Positions 19,101-27,792 of a stretch of DNA of 64,000 nucleotides are shown in pieces; the stretch's first letter is position 1; each line of letters begins with the position of its first letter. A model generated the notes under the pieces. That model was not told where the DNA came from. It worked only from the letters and a program-made list of their open reading frames with translations, and searched no databases. The position numbers and the translations under genes are program-made. Source of the DNA: a virus; the IMG/VR virus record IMGVR_UViG_3300007735_000883, positions 1-64,000 of that record; one strand, written 5' to 3'.

Positions 19101-20298
19101 CGTTGTGGATAAAGGTCCCGTTCTTATACAGGGTGCTACGGGTATACGTGTAAATCTGGACCAATTTAAATCTTCTGTCACTACTTCAAAAGCTGCACCG
19201 TACAACTACAATACTGTAATTAATAATTTAAATATTTTTGATCTGGGAATACTGGCAATTCTGGGCTCAACTCTAGAGCAAAGAATTTTAGATCAGTGGT
19301 ATTACTATGGAATACGTGGTGGTACTTTTAATTGGTCTAATAAAACAACCGATCCTGGGTTTACGTATATTGATTGGTCTACCATACAAACAGAACTGGT
19401 AAATGAGACGTATTCTGTATTTGGTTCGTCTAAACCTAATGTTAACAAGTTTGTTAGTTTATTAAATTATTTTAATGCGTTAAATTTATTACCCAATCAA
19501 CAGTTTGATTTTTATAATCTTAAGGATGTAATAAAAATTAAATCCGGTAAAGATCACAGCATACTTTTAAATAAATTAGGTAAACTGTATTTCTTAGGTG
19601 CAACTTCTGATAATAGACAGAATCTGCCAGACGGAGAATACACGGATATTTCTGCAGGCGATCTACACTCTGCTGCAATAAGCACTACTGGTGCTTTATT
19701 TACCGCAGGAAAACTTATAACAGATTCTGGAGGATGTTCCGGTTCTACTCTAACTGTAGACCTTACTCCTATTTCTGGTGTGTTTGATACTGTAGAATCT
19801 GGAGGTAACCATCTAGCACTGTTTGAAACCGGGCAAAATAAAAAATACTACGGAACTGTTGATCGTGTTGACGAGATATTCAAGAGAATATATGTTAAAA
19901 ACTACTCTGCTGCAGACGAAACCAATATATCTTTTGGTGATCCGTCTGGAACAAACGTCACAATAATACGAGACGGAACCGTAATAAAAAATATACAACA
20001 TAAATTATTAAGTATAGACTCATACGTTTACACTGTACAGAATATTATTAATGGTTCTGGTGTTGTGCAAGACGTTTCTGCTAATAATGGAGCTGTTTGG
20101 AAAACGTATTTTATAAATTCATATAAAAATGCAGAAAATAATCCATATTTGGTCACCCCATTTAAAGTACAAATAGAGACTATACAGGCACAAGACATTA
20201 AGTATCTAAATAAAGAGGTATTGTACACATTTGAAAACAAGTTTAAAGACCTAATAAAAACTGAAAATAAAATTGATATAAAAATATCTGACTTATGA
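16126..20298 (+). CDS. RCC1 beta-propeller protein ending in a gp53-like C-terminus (1390 aa)
   Basis: Residues about 5-405 contain seven RCC1-type repeats, e.g. VYKVSVGYSHGLLI... LYAWGYNYDGQLGLG, WTDISAGYDHSLGI and WSAVSAGRLHALGI. Seven is the blade number of RCC1. About eight weaker repeats follow (436-650 and 1136-1237), interrupted by a non-propeller insert at about 655-1135. The last 150 residues (YYGTVDRVDEIFKRIYV ... VQIETIQAQDIKYLNKEV ... FENKFKDLI) resemble the middle and C-terminal part of gp53-type wedges. With the preceding ORF this looks like one gp53 carrying a huge propeller insertion and now encoded in two pieces. The propellers probably face outward at the baseplate; the ligand is unknown. 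Confidence 0.75.
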   Translation: MSGVYKVSVGYSHGLLIKDGNLYAWGYNYDGQLGLGNPGLTYQHNPKLVSGSGNWTDISAGYDHSLGICGGYLYSWGSNYYGQLGLTYVHDDLATLGLSGYGHSALGKSAAKEYSPQRIGGGSNWSKISAGKEISFAIRNGYLYGWGNSGGPNFNDRLGVRFSEDNGPYTKINVLTQFVPVPIRVSTLSTWSDISTNCANNDNSIGIAGGKLMSWGLEVLGKLGNGVNATTNRSLTKINPSLLVSYLNNENGFFNCLYDRSFTNPVPTNTTWSAVSAGRLHALGISGGDLYAWGSNNGGALGDGTTLDRYVPTLIDSDPTYDWVKVSAGANYSLGLLEPGGVGYYEPWAWGSNLNGQLGDGTLNSSPRPKPISITETYQDISAGYNYAAGIESSSGTYKTYAWGFDTFKPVSQAPNVLTNPNDKIPAQYKRANTKVKKISVGWNDIYILDKTGNLDYIPINGNDIISPAVLREFNYTSYGPTKIYQPITDIAAGFNTAIVSKADNTINIDARGYNSQIPVPSPYYAQTPELENITQRAWIKLNRRDTITAVFCGGSNYAIVFGDGTVETWGKYKDWSNYQPIHIKWKQVVSGGNHIVILNTNNQVYCFGDNTYSQCNVPSGLTGIKSVFATATASGALLENGDVVYWGAWDRFDGTDQLSLYSVLQTSYPHTTAALPLNRKYKHNLIGYTFDGDWGETLYKNSIKTKLQEYYTQTGSYPKKLILNIQDGTNNPLRWFNEPATIKYLGFTLNASGISSANDGVTYQNLVSNNYSVAPTRYEDFTKVLQTITDFYSLGYTLAKQAIYELSGDKNTTAVGFNTGQLLPDYTFLGFSAASSSYTLNYKNSWLTGNTLVNYKEYSNDTEWAPYIIQGPDSYLPISGFDVSNKSYKPYSGTTATNNYHVNSVGITSAVYTAYYNRWKEFLNSVDFDFVIDNNISKFILPDETSNTPILWAKTKQILKDYETSTGTILNKNLLTNFANYSDSNIGTTLGVVDKGPVLIQGATGIRVNLDQFKSSVTTSKAAPYNYNTVINNLNIFDLGILAILGSTLEQRILDQWYYYGIRGGTFNWSNKTTDPGFTYIDWSTIQTELVNETYSVFGSSKPNVNKFVSLLNYFNALNLLPNQQFDFYNLKDVIKIKSGKDHSILLNKLGKLYFLGATSDNRQNLPDGEYTDISAGDLHSAAISTTGALFTAGKLITDSGGCSGSTLTVDLTPISGVFDTVESGGNHLALFETGQNKKYYGTVDRVDEIFKRIYVKNYSAADETNISFGDPSGTNVTIIRDGTVIKNIQHKLLSIDSYVYTVQNIINGSGVVQDVSANNGAVWKTYFINSYKNAENNPYLVTPFKVQIETIQAQDIKYLNKEVLYTFENKFKDLIKTENKIDIKISDL

Positions 20299-22292
20299 CA
20301 ACACAAATAACTGTTCCAAATATTGAAATTAAAGAAATCACTCTGATCAACAGTGATCCTAATATTGGTTCACAGATGGTTGCTTTTACAGTATTTCCAA
20401 GAGACAAAAACGAACCTGTAATATTTGATTCTTTAATTTTAGATGAAGATATGTTTGCAGAATCTGTGACCGGAACTTTGTATTTTTATGATCCTGCGTT
20501 TATAGTAGAACAATTAAATTTTACTTCGTATGATATTGTGCAGATACAGTATTCAACTGTTGGTGGTATAACTAAAAAATGTAAATTTAAAATTGTAGAA
20601 ATTGCATCAGAAGCTAATACTGTTTCTAAACAAATTCTTGGACCGTTTGGAAACACTATTCCTGTTGCTATTAAATTTACTTCAGATCAATTAATCTATA
20701 AGAATTTTGATACCATGTTATTGAAATCTTTTATAGGAAGAATTTCAAACGATTCTAAAACGTCTGCTCCATATACCAGTCAAGTTCCAGGACTAGAGGC
20801 GTGTGGTAAAATAGACAGTCCAGGATTTGTTCAGTACGTTTTTGAAGAGTTTGGATTTGGTAAAAATCAAGGCGATGAAGTTGCTAAAAAATTAGAAGCA
20901 GACGCCACATTTAATGACGTTTGGTTTAAAATAAATCCTAGTCATTATCCGTGGAGTAAAATTGGTGTACCAGCAAAAATTGGTCAGATGATGAATTACG
21001 TTTGCGAGTACGCATGTTATCTTAAAAATCCAAATGCAGTAAACTTTTTCTTCTGGGAAGATTTGGATAAGTTTAATTTTAGGTGTGTAGAGTCTCTGTT
21101 AGACAAACAACCAAAAGCAACATATACTCCATCATTAAATGAAAACGACACTGATGCTATAGTGGATCTACAGATTATTACAGAGACTCCAGTATCTAAA
21201 CTGGTTGATAATGGAGCATTTAGTGGTGAATATATACGAGTTAAACCCGATTGGATAAACCCGTATAAATTTGTTGTGGATACTGCAGAATCGTTAAAAC
21301 GAACACAGGTTGTTTACGACTACTATACCGATAAAGGATTTAAAAAAATATCAACGTATCCGCCTGTAGACAGAAAAGACGTGTCGTTGGTGTATTCTCC
21401 TAATAGAATTTCAGATTCTAATTACGGCTATTTTCAAGACGCATACGGTCAGGGAAATAGACCTTGGTGGAATTATTGGGATTCTTCGTATAAGCACTTT
21501 GAAGGAGAAAAAATAGGAGGAGTAACGTCCGAAGTAGAACGAATAGAAGGTAACTATTGGCAAGCTCAGTTTGATTTTTGTGAACTTCCTGGTTCGTGTT
21601 TAAAGAAAATTTACGAAAAAATTAAATGGCCTAGATCGTCCGCCAGAGCAGCGTACTCTGCAATGAAACGAGCAGACACAAAATGGAAATTTTATAGACA
21701 GACCATTTTGGGCGAAAGAAACCAACCTACAAGTTTTTATGCACTGTTATTGAGTGCAACAAACATATACGATAATGGTGCTGGCGGTATATATGAATAT
21801 TATTTTGAAGAAGTAGAATTCTGGCCTAAACGAACAAATGGATTTAGAAGTGTTAAATCGGTTCAACGAGTTATTTCTGACCCAAACTATCCGTTTACCA
21901 TAGTCTCTGTTCCTTGGGGGATTAAAGGAAACGCCTATAATTTGAACGAACTTTTAAATAGCGGATTACCCAGATCAAAAGAAGATGATGCATCTATAAA
22001 AACAGCACTAATATCGCCAGGAGCGTCCAGCAAAGTAACAAGCGATGGCGTAGACGGTATAATAATGCAACCTGTTGGTGGATTTAGAGTTAGATCTACT
22101 CCAGAAGATGGAACGCCCAAAGACGTATACGTTGGTAGAGTAGTAAAAATTGATGTAGTTAGTTCAAAAATGGTAGACATGTTAACACCTGCCACTAGTT
22201 TTCCGTGCGGATTCCCTATAAAACAAGAAGTTGGGCCGATTTATATGTTTGATGTAGAAAATTCAGGAGTTTGCTCTACTACAACACCATAA
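20295..22292 (+). CDS. Baseplate hub-like structural protein (gp27-type candidate, 665 aa)
   Basis: The N-terminal part has hub-like features: a strand-rich segment with LILDEDMFAESVTGTLYFYD and LNFTSYDIVQIQYS (the s-i.E....g.l.l.D...l pattern of gp27-type hub domains). SPGFVQYVFEEFGF and an IGQMMNYVCEYACYLK helix follow. The C-terminal region (GGFRVRSTPEDGTPKDVYVGRV) is beta-rich. No lysozyme domain is seen, unlike T4 gp5. It overlaps the preceding gene by 4 nt and is followed by a second hub-like gene. The hub call is inferred from pattern and position. Confidence 0.5.
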   Translation: MTTQITVPNIEIKEITLINSDPNIGSQMVAFTVFPRDKNEPVIFDSLILDEDMFAESVTGTLYFYDPAFIVEQLNFTSYDIVQIQYSTVGGITKKCKFKIVEIASEANTVSKQILGPFGNTIPVAIKFTSDQLIYKNFDTMLLKSFIGRISNDSKTSAPYTSQVPGLEACGKIDSPGFVQYVFEEFGFGKNQGDEVAKKLEADATFNDVWFKINPSHYPWSKIGVPAKIGQMMNYVCEYACYLKNPNAVNFFFWEDLDKFNFRCVESLLDKQPKATYTPSLNENDTDAIVDLQIITETPVSKLVDNGAFSGEYIRVKPDWINPYKFVVDTAESLKRTQVVYDYYTDKGFKKISTYPPVDRKDVSLVYSPNRISDSNYGYFQDAYGQGNRPWWNYWDSSYKHFEGEKIGGVTSEVERIEGNYWQAQFDFCELPGSCLKKIYEKIKWPRSSARAAYSAMKRADTKWKFYRQTILGERNQPTSFYALLLSATNIYDNGAGGIYEYYFEEVEFWPKRTNGFRSVKSVQRVISDPNYPFTIVSVPWGIKGNAYNLNELLNSGLPRSKEDDASIKTALISPGASSKVTSDGVDGIIMQPVGGFRVRSTPEDGTPKDVYVGRVVKIDVVSSKMVDMLTPATSFPCGFPIKQEVGPIYMFDVENSGVCSTTTP

Positions 22293-22300
22293 GGATTTAT

Positions 22301-23137
22301 ATGAGCCAAGATCAAATAAACACTTCTAATTTTAATGCAGACGACTACAGTGGATTTACTCCTCATAAATTTAGTATTAGTTCCAGAGAACACAGTAAAT
22401 TTGGCCCGTCTTTAAATCCTGATTATTTTATATCCAATCCTAAACTAGTTCCGTATGCTACCACCCCCCCAGCACATCTCTCAAAATATAGACCAAATGA
22501 ATCAGAACCCAACGAAGACCAGTTGCTGTGCGCTAAAAATGCAGCAACAGAGTGTCCTGCAATTAAAACAGAACTGGGTTCTGAGTGGTTAGGTATAGAT
22601 TACAGCGATCCTAATGCTGCTTATAATTGTTTTTGTTCTGATGTTAGAGATAGACCGGATGCTTCATGGTGGTCCACAAAAGGACATATAAGTGAAGGAG
22701 AAGCTGGAAGACTGTCTAAATTACCCTCAGAAATACCAGTAGATCGATATGTTCCTGCCTCGTACCCTTCAGGAAATTGTGGTACACAATTTGAAAAATA
22801 TGTAGAATATTCTAAAACAAATGCAACATTTTGGAATACTCCTCCAAAAACGCCACTGTATAGAAGAGCTCAAATGGCCCTACTCATGTACAATCGTATA
22901 CGAATTTTAGTCCATGGAGATTTTAATATTAAACCGGGAGATCTAATAAACATAGCGTATAGTGTAAACATGCAAAATAACACACAAATTAAAAAATCTC
23001 GCCACGACGGTAAATGGATGGTGTATAAAGTTCAAAGAGTTTTAACCGCAGTAAAACATTCCATGTTTTTATATTTAATGCGAGACGGATCAGAGGTTGA
23101 TCCAAAAGCATACAGAACAGTTGTATTAGAAAATTAA
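22301..23137 (+). CDS. Hub-associated baseplate protein (278 aa)
   Basis: The ATG at 22301 is chosen because AAGGATTT lies just upstream; an in-frame ATG at 22271 lies inside the previous gene. The C-terminal third carries MALLMYNRIRILVHGDFN, KPGDLINIAYSV and DGKWMVYKVQRVL. This matches the closing domain of phage baseplate hubs (an i.v.Gd..i.pGdlI.i strand pair, then a G.w.V..v.H motif). The N-terminal part has a Cys-containing region (CAKNAATEC, NCFCSD). Together with the gene at 20295 it may make up one functional hub divided over two genes (inference). Confidence 0.5.
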   Translation: MSQDQINTSNFNADDYSGFTPHKFSISSREHSKFGPSLNPDYFISNPKLVPYATTPPAHLSKYRPNESEPNEDQLLCAKNAATECPAIKTELGSEWLGIDYSDPNAAYNCFCSDVRDRPDASWWSTKGHISEGEAGRLSKLPSEIPVDRYVPASYPSGNCGTQFEKYVEYSKTNATFWNTPPKTPLYRRAQMALLMYNRIRILVHGDFNIKPGDLINIAYSVNMQNNTQIKKSRHDGKWMVYKVQRVLTAVKHSMFLYLMRDGSEVDPKAYRTVVLEN

Positions 23138-23145
23138 TAGTTTTA

Positions 23146-23153
23146 TATAAATA
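23146..23153 (+). promoter_or_regulatory. T4 late promoter (TATAAATA) for gene 25
   Basis: An exact match to the T4 late consensus ends 6 nt before the gene 25 ATG at 23160, with no ribosome site between. Transcription would start at or next to the start codon. Confidence 0.6.
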
Positions 23154-23159
23154 CCATAA

Positions 23160-23525
23160 ATGCCGTATTATTCAGATATAGATTTTTTTTTAACAAAAAA
23201 CGAGTTAACAAGCGACATTTCGTTTAAACTCGGAGTTTACGCTATTAGCCAAAGCATAGGAAATATAGCATTAACACGTAAAGGCGAAAGAGTATTTAAT
23301 CCAGAATTTGGTTCTGATTTAATTGTGGGATTACAAACAAAAACCACAGATTTAGATCTTATTATTTTAAAACAAATAGTTAAAGCCCAAATACAAACAC
23401 AAGAACCCAGAGGAGTAATAGATAATATAGAATTTACTAGATTACCCGAGGGGTATAAAGTTGATATAACATTTCATCTAGCAAATGATGAAACAGCAAC
23501 AGGAACATTAAGTTTAACGGTTTAA
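23160..23525 (+). CDS. 25: Baseplate wedge protein gp25
   Basis: The 121 residues match the gp25/GpW family. DISFKLGVYAISQSIGNIALTRKGERVFNPEFGSDL is typical of the first helices and strands (positions about 20-55), and the conserved core motif EPR is at TQEPRG, followed by VDITFHLA. gp25 holds the inner baseplate core bundle with gp6 and gp53 and starts sheath assembly. The exact late promoter lies directly upstream and gene 6 follows after 10 nt, as in T4-like marine phages. Confidence 0.95.
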   Translation: MPYYSDIDFFLTKNELTSDISFKLGVYAISQSIGNIALTRKGERVFNPEFGSDLIVGLQTKTTDLDLIILKQIVKAQIQTQEPRGVIDNIEFTRLPEGYKVDITFHLANDETATGTLSLTV

Positions 23526-23535
23526 AGGCAAATAA

Positions 23536-25272
23536 ATGGCAAACCCTCCACCACAAATAAACATTTCTTCTTTGGACTTTGAAGGTCTAAAAGCATCGTT
23601 TAAAGAATATTTAAAAACTTTACCAGATTCAGCTTTAAATAGTTATAATTACGACGGTTCTGCAATAAATTTATTATTAGACGTTTTTGCATATAACACA
23701 TTATATTATGCGTACTACGCAAATATGATTGCAAATGAAAGCTTTTTAGCTACAGCGCAATCTGAAAATAATTTTGTTTCTCTTCTAAAACCACTAGGAG
23801 TACTTTTACCCAGTAGAACATGTTCTGTAGCAGAAATTACAGGTACTTCTTCTGTAACTAGTTCATCAATAACTGCTTATTCTGATACTTTTGTAGGCAC
23901 AAGCAGTACTGGTTTAGTGTATCAGTTCTATACTATAGAAAATATTGATTTAGACGCACAACCAAAAACATTTAAAGTATACGAAGCAACTACAGTAGTA
24001 AAAGATCTAACAGTTTCTGTAGATTTAACGGAACAAAAAGCATTTATAGCAACTAAAAATTTAGATATTAATACTTTAACAGTTAAAGTTACTTCTGGTG
24101 GAGTGGAAGAAACCTGGGAATACGCACAAAATACACAAACTGTTGGTCCTGATGCCAAAGTTTACTTTTTAGACAGAACAAATACGGGATTTTATTTAAT
24201 CTTTGGTAAAAGAAGTATAAACGATTTTGATAATAATTACGGTAAAAATATTCAAACTGGCGATACTGTAAAAGTTTCATATCTTATTCCAAACGGAGAA
24301 TCCGCTAATAATGTGGTGTCGTTTAGTTCTTCCGCTAATATAAGTATAAGTCGAGTGGTTCCTTCTGCCGGTGGAAGAAGTTCTGCAGATTTAGAACTGT
24401 ATAGATTTTCTGCACCAAAACTATTTGCCGCAAACGACAGAGCCATAACAAAAGACGATTATTATGGACTTTTATTGAATTCTGGTTTATTGCCTTCAGA
24501 CATTACATCACAACAAGAAATAAACGTTTGGGGCGGAGAAGAAGCTACACCTCCTGCATACGGTCGAGTTTTTGTTTCGTTTGCAAACGAAGGATTGACT
24601 GCAGGTTCATATTCTGTAAGAAATTGTATTGCGTTTTTAAAGAAAAAATCAGCATTAACAATACTGCCAGAATACACACAACCACAAATTATAACAGCAA
24701 ACATTTATCTGACAGTATTAGGGCCAAATATCAATAATACTGCTGTAAAAAATCTTATTAATGATTATTATAACACAAACTATAAGTTTAATAATACTAT
24801 ATTTTTAGGAGATTTAAGAGGATTAATTTCTGACCGATACACCGTAACAGGTATAAATTTAAACTCTATAACTTTATCTCTTGGTGTTTACGGATCTGTT
24901 ACCGACCGAATAGTGTCATTTAAAAATGAATTTGCAAACGCTGCAGTGGATTCTGTTTTTACCGTAGTTAAAACTACAGGAATTACTTATAACGGACAAT
25001 CTGCATTTTTAGGCGATTCTCCGGTAAAATTTGATGCTAGCGGTAATTCTATATTAGGTAAACTGTATCCATTTAAGACAGTGAATAACACAAAAATAGG
25101 ATCTGATGCAGTTGGTGATGTTGATTATTCTAGAGGGGTGATAACAATACGCGGTAATATTCTACCAGAAACACAATACACAACTGTAACAGTGGTACCA
25201 AAATATCAAGACGCGTTGGTGTTTAACAATGAATTTTTATTAAAATCAAATGCAATTGTAAACGGAACTTAA
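23536..25272 (+). CDS. 6: Baseplate wedge protein gp6 (baseplate J family)
   Basis: The 578-residue product starts with the typical wedge N-terminus. LDFEGLKASFKEYLKTLPD is followed by YDGSAINLLLDVFAYNTLYYAYYANM and LATAQSENNFVSLLKPLGVLL. The middle has DDYYGLLLNSG and GRVFVSF as in baseplate-J-like proteins. T4 gp6 is 660 residues, so this is somewhat shorter. gp6 forms the inner ring that links the wedges. It follows gp25 in the same operon and precedes the gp7-like gene by 3 nt. Ribosome site AAAGGCAAATAA upstream. Confidence 0.93.
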   Translation: MANPPPQINISSLDFEGLKASFKEYLKTLPDSALNSYNYDGSAINLLLDVFAYNTLYYAYYANMIANESFLATAQSENNFVSLLKPLGVLLPSRTCSVAEITGTSSVTSSSITAYSDTFVGTSSTGLVYQFYTIENIDLDAQPKTFKVYEATTVVKDLTVSVDLTEQKAFIATKNLDINTLTVKVTSGGVEETWEYAQNTQTVGPDAKVYFLDRTNTGFYLIFGKRSINDFDNNYGKNIQTGDTVKVSYLIPNGESANNVVSFSSSANISISRVVPSAGGRSSADLELYRFSAPKLFAANDRAITKDDYYGLLLNSGLLPSDITSQQEINVWGGEEATPPAYGRVFVSFANEGLTAGSYSVRNCIAFLKKKSALTILPEYTQPQIITANIYLTVLGPNINNTAVKNLINDYYNTNYKFNNTIFLGDLRGLISDRYTVTGINLNSITLSLGVYGSVTDRIVSFKNEFANAAVDSVFTVVKTTGITYNGQSAFLGDSPVKFDASGNSILGKLYPFKTVNNTKIGSDAVGDVDYSRGVITIRGNILPETQYTTVTVVPKYQDALVFNNEFLLKSNAIVNGT

Positions 25273-25275
25273 TAT

Positions 25276-26409
25276 ATGATTTTACTGTTTACAAATCAAC
25301 TTAGAAATATTGAACTCCAATTAGAAGAAGAATTGGGTGGAATAAAATCGCCTCCAATACAAGATTTACCTCCACCACTAAAACAGACTGTATTGGCATT
25401 TTACACACCACACGAACAACCGTCTCCCACATGTTCGTATCCCATGAATGTGGCAGATTTATTTCCATTTTGGTTGCGGCAAAACACAGAAGGAGAATCT
25501 AAACTAATATTAATGACCAAAGCGTACTACAACTGGTTGAGTTGTGGTATGTCTACTAATGATATTAGTTTTTTTAATTTAGAAGATCTGATCGATATCG
25601 AAACAACTCCAGATCGCCTGTTAAAATACCACCTGTATTCGTATATTAATTCTTTTCCTGTAGATGACATACTAACCACTGATACTCCTCAAGGTAACAT
25701 AGATCCTGCTGCCGTTAGAAAATTATTTGATAATGTAAAAATAAATTTATACTCTAAAAAAGGAACCGAAGAAAGTATACGATTTGTTTTAGAGTCTTTG
25801 TTTAATATAACACCAGATAGAGTATCGGTTTCATATCCTAAACGATATATTATGCGATTAAATGGTGGTCATTACGACTGGATGCGAGACGATCTCCAAA
25901 TACGTTCTACATATTCTTCCAATCCTAATTCATACAATCCACAATTAGTTGGAAGTTTTTTAAATTATTCTGTATTACAGGACAATGAGTTGTGGCAAGA
26001 ATATTCGTATGTTTTAAATATAACAGGTCTTTCTGCAGGTTATTATGAAAATGCAGTTAAACCTCTGGTTCATCCTGCCGGAACTAAAGATTTTTACGAC
26101 GCAATGCATCATGTTTTTAATAATGCTTCCGATTCTACTTCAAACATCTTTGTAGAAATACCGGTAATTAAAAATTACGCAAAATATAACTTATTTTCTT
26201 TTGACAGTTTAAATGTGTGTAGTGGGTGCAGCGGCAGTTCTGATAATCCTGGACCACAATTTAGATTTCCAACTTGGGATGTTGATATTAATACTAAATA
26301 CTCTGTGGGTGTCACATTTGGTGCTATAAAAGCAGTGGATTTTTTGCGTTTAAGCCCCGCTACTGGATTTACTTTTGTAAACGAAACTCTTTCTTGTATA
26401 GGTTGCTAA
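25276..26409 (+). CDS. Baseplate wedge protein, gp7/P2 gpI-like (377 aa)
   Basis: Located right after gp6, where T4 has gp7. The central part (AVRKLFDNVKINLYSKKGTEESIRFVLESLFNI, about 150-180) has the ...R.L......l...KGT..ai...l...f signature of the P2 gpI domain, which is embedded in T4 gp7. T4 gp7 is 1032 residues, so only the minimal core is present. A CSGCSGSS motif near the C-terminus may be a loop or metal site. It would join the wedge core bundle to the baseplate periphery. The assignment combines position and pattern. Confidence 0.65.
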   Translation: MILLFTNQLRNIELQLEEELGGIKSPPIQDLPPPLKQTVLAFYTPHEQPSPTCSYPMNVADLFPFWLRQNTEGESKLILMTKAYYNWLSCGMSTNDISFFNLEDLIDIETTPDRLLKYHLYSYINSFPVDDILTTDTPQGNIDPAAVRKLFDNVKINLYSKKGTEESIRFVLESLFNITPDRVSVSYPKRYIMRLNGGHYDWMRDDLQIRSTYSSNPNSYNPQLVGSFLNYSVLQDNELWQEYSYVLNITGLSAGYYENAVKPLVHPAGTKDFYDAMHHVFNNASDSTSNIFVEIPVIKNYAKYNLFSFDSLNVCSGCSGSSDNPGPQFRFPTWDVDINTKYSVGVTFGAIKAVDFLRLSPATGFTFVNETLSCIGC

Positions 26410-26415
26410 AATTCT

Positions 26416-27780
26416 ATGTCTAACAAATTTTCATTAACAGCATTAAACATACCCAAAGAACTGTTTTTAGTAACTGGAGGAATTTCTGGTGGAGCTAAAA
26501 CAGAATGGGAGCCACTCTCCGATTCATTTTTTGCTAAACGTATACCTGAAACCCAAAAACATTATATTGCGCCCATAAACACCTGGCAAACACGAATAAA
26601 GTATAACAGATACGTGTCGGTAGATAATTACACTACAGTTTACAATGAAGACAACCAAACGGTTTATCTGTGCCTTCACAATCACCCAGACTTTAGAGAC
26701 GATTTAGAGCCTGGTCTATCTGTTCAACAGCCATCACATTCGTCTGGGCGACAAACATATGAAGACGGATATACTTGGTTGCCCCTCTTTAAGGTAGATT
26801 TTACCGAATGGGAATTTATTGCTCCAGGAGAAATTCCTGTTCCAAAAATAGAAACGGAAACGGACTACACAACATTTTCACAAAAATATGAGCCATTATG
26901 TGGTCCTAAAGGAGTTACTTCATTTGGTTGTTGTTGTTTATACTTTAAAGAAAATAGTGTGGACGAAGTTACCGGAGAAGTTTATACTGCAGGTGACGTA
27001 ACAAATGAAAGTATTTTTTCTGATTGTTATGAATGCCAAAAACTAGCAGAAGCTTTAGACAGAGACGTTACGTTTTTAAGTGGAACTTTGCCTAGTGGAA
27101 TTACTTTAACTCACCCATTAGAAAATCCGTTATGCCCAGCAACAAAAACAATTAAAACGTTAAAAGAACAATTACAAGAACAACAGTACACTATTGTTCC
27201 CGGTTCTAGTAAAGAATATCAATTATTTTTACTAAACAATCATAACAACAAAGGAATAATGGCAGTAGGAATTGATCTAGACGGCCTAACCGACGCACAA
27301 AAAACAATCAGTGTAGACAATCCTGTTTTAAATGTTGCAGATCCTTCAGGGTCTGGCGCAACCGTTAAAATAAAAACTAATCCTATAGGCTTAAGTAGTC
27401 ATTTTATATACGGTATAGAACTGGTAACAGAAGGATCTGAATACGGCGAACTTCCGGTCGTGAATAACATTTCTAATGTTATTAGTTCTGTGGTTCAAGA
27501 CAGAATAACACTAATACCGTATGATTCTGAAATATACACTAATCCACAAACTTACGCCAAACCAAATAAACTAAAAGCGTCAATAACCGTAACAAACAAT
27601 GAAGTGGCATCCCTTGTTCCTGCTGCAGTACAACACACTAAAATTGCAGTAATGACGGATCCTAAATTTTTAAGTACTTCTGCTTTAGCAGAATATACAA
27701 AAAACGATAGCAGCACTCAAAGACTGCCAACGATAGTAACACTATACAAACCGTCAACCAAGGTTGATGTTGGAGCATAA
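26416..27780 (+). CDS. Baseplate wedge protein, gp8-like (454 aa)
   Basis: The pattern VYLCLHNHPD ... QPSHSSGRQTYEDGYTWLPLFKVD (about 95-135) is typical of gp8-type wedge proteins, where a v.y.c..n strand is followed by S..P and a DGY.W..ly motif. A Cys-rich segment follows (FGCCCLYF, DCYECQK), which T4 gp8 lacks. T4 gp8 is 334 residues, so the protein is enlarged. It lies 6 nt after the gp7-like gene. gp8 dimers connect the wedge arms in T4. Moderately confident. Confidence 0.65.
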   Translation: MSNKFSLTALNIPKELFLVTGGISGGAKTEWEPLSDSFFAKRIPETQKHYIAPINTWQTRIKYNRYVSVDNYTTVYNEDNQTVYLCLHNHPDFRDDLEPGLSVQQPSHSSGRQTYEDGYTWLPLFKVDFTEWEFIAPGEIPVPKIETETDYTTFSQKYEPLCGPKGVTSFGCCCLYFKENSVDEVTGEVYTAGDVTNESIFSDCYECQKLAEALDRDVTFLSGTLPSGITLTHPLENPLCPATKTIKTLKEQLQEQQYTIVPGSSKEYQLFLLNNHNNKGIMAVGIDLDGLTDAQKTISVDNPVLNVADPSGSGATVKIKTNPIGLSSHFIYGIELVTEGSEYGELPVVNNISNVISSVVQDRITLIPYDSEIYTNPQTYAKPNKLKASITVTNNEVASLVPAAVQHTKIAVMTDPKFLSTSALAEYTKNDSSTQRLPTIVTLYKPSTKVDVGA

Positions 27781-27792
27781 ACGGAGTAAAAA

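Noticed and set aside
22271-22300. Upstream ATG for the second hub-like gene
   Set aside because: It lies within the previous coding region, and the ribosome site AAGGATTT fits the ATG at 22301.
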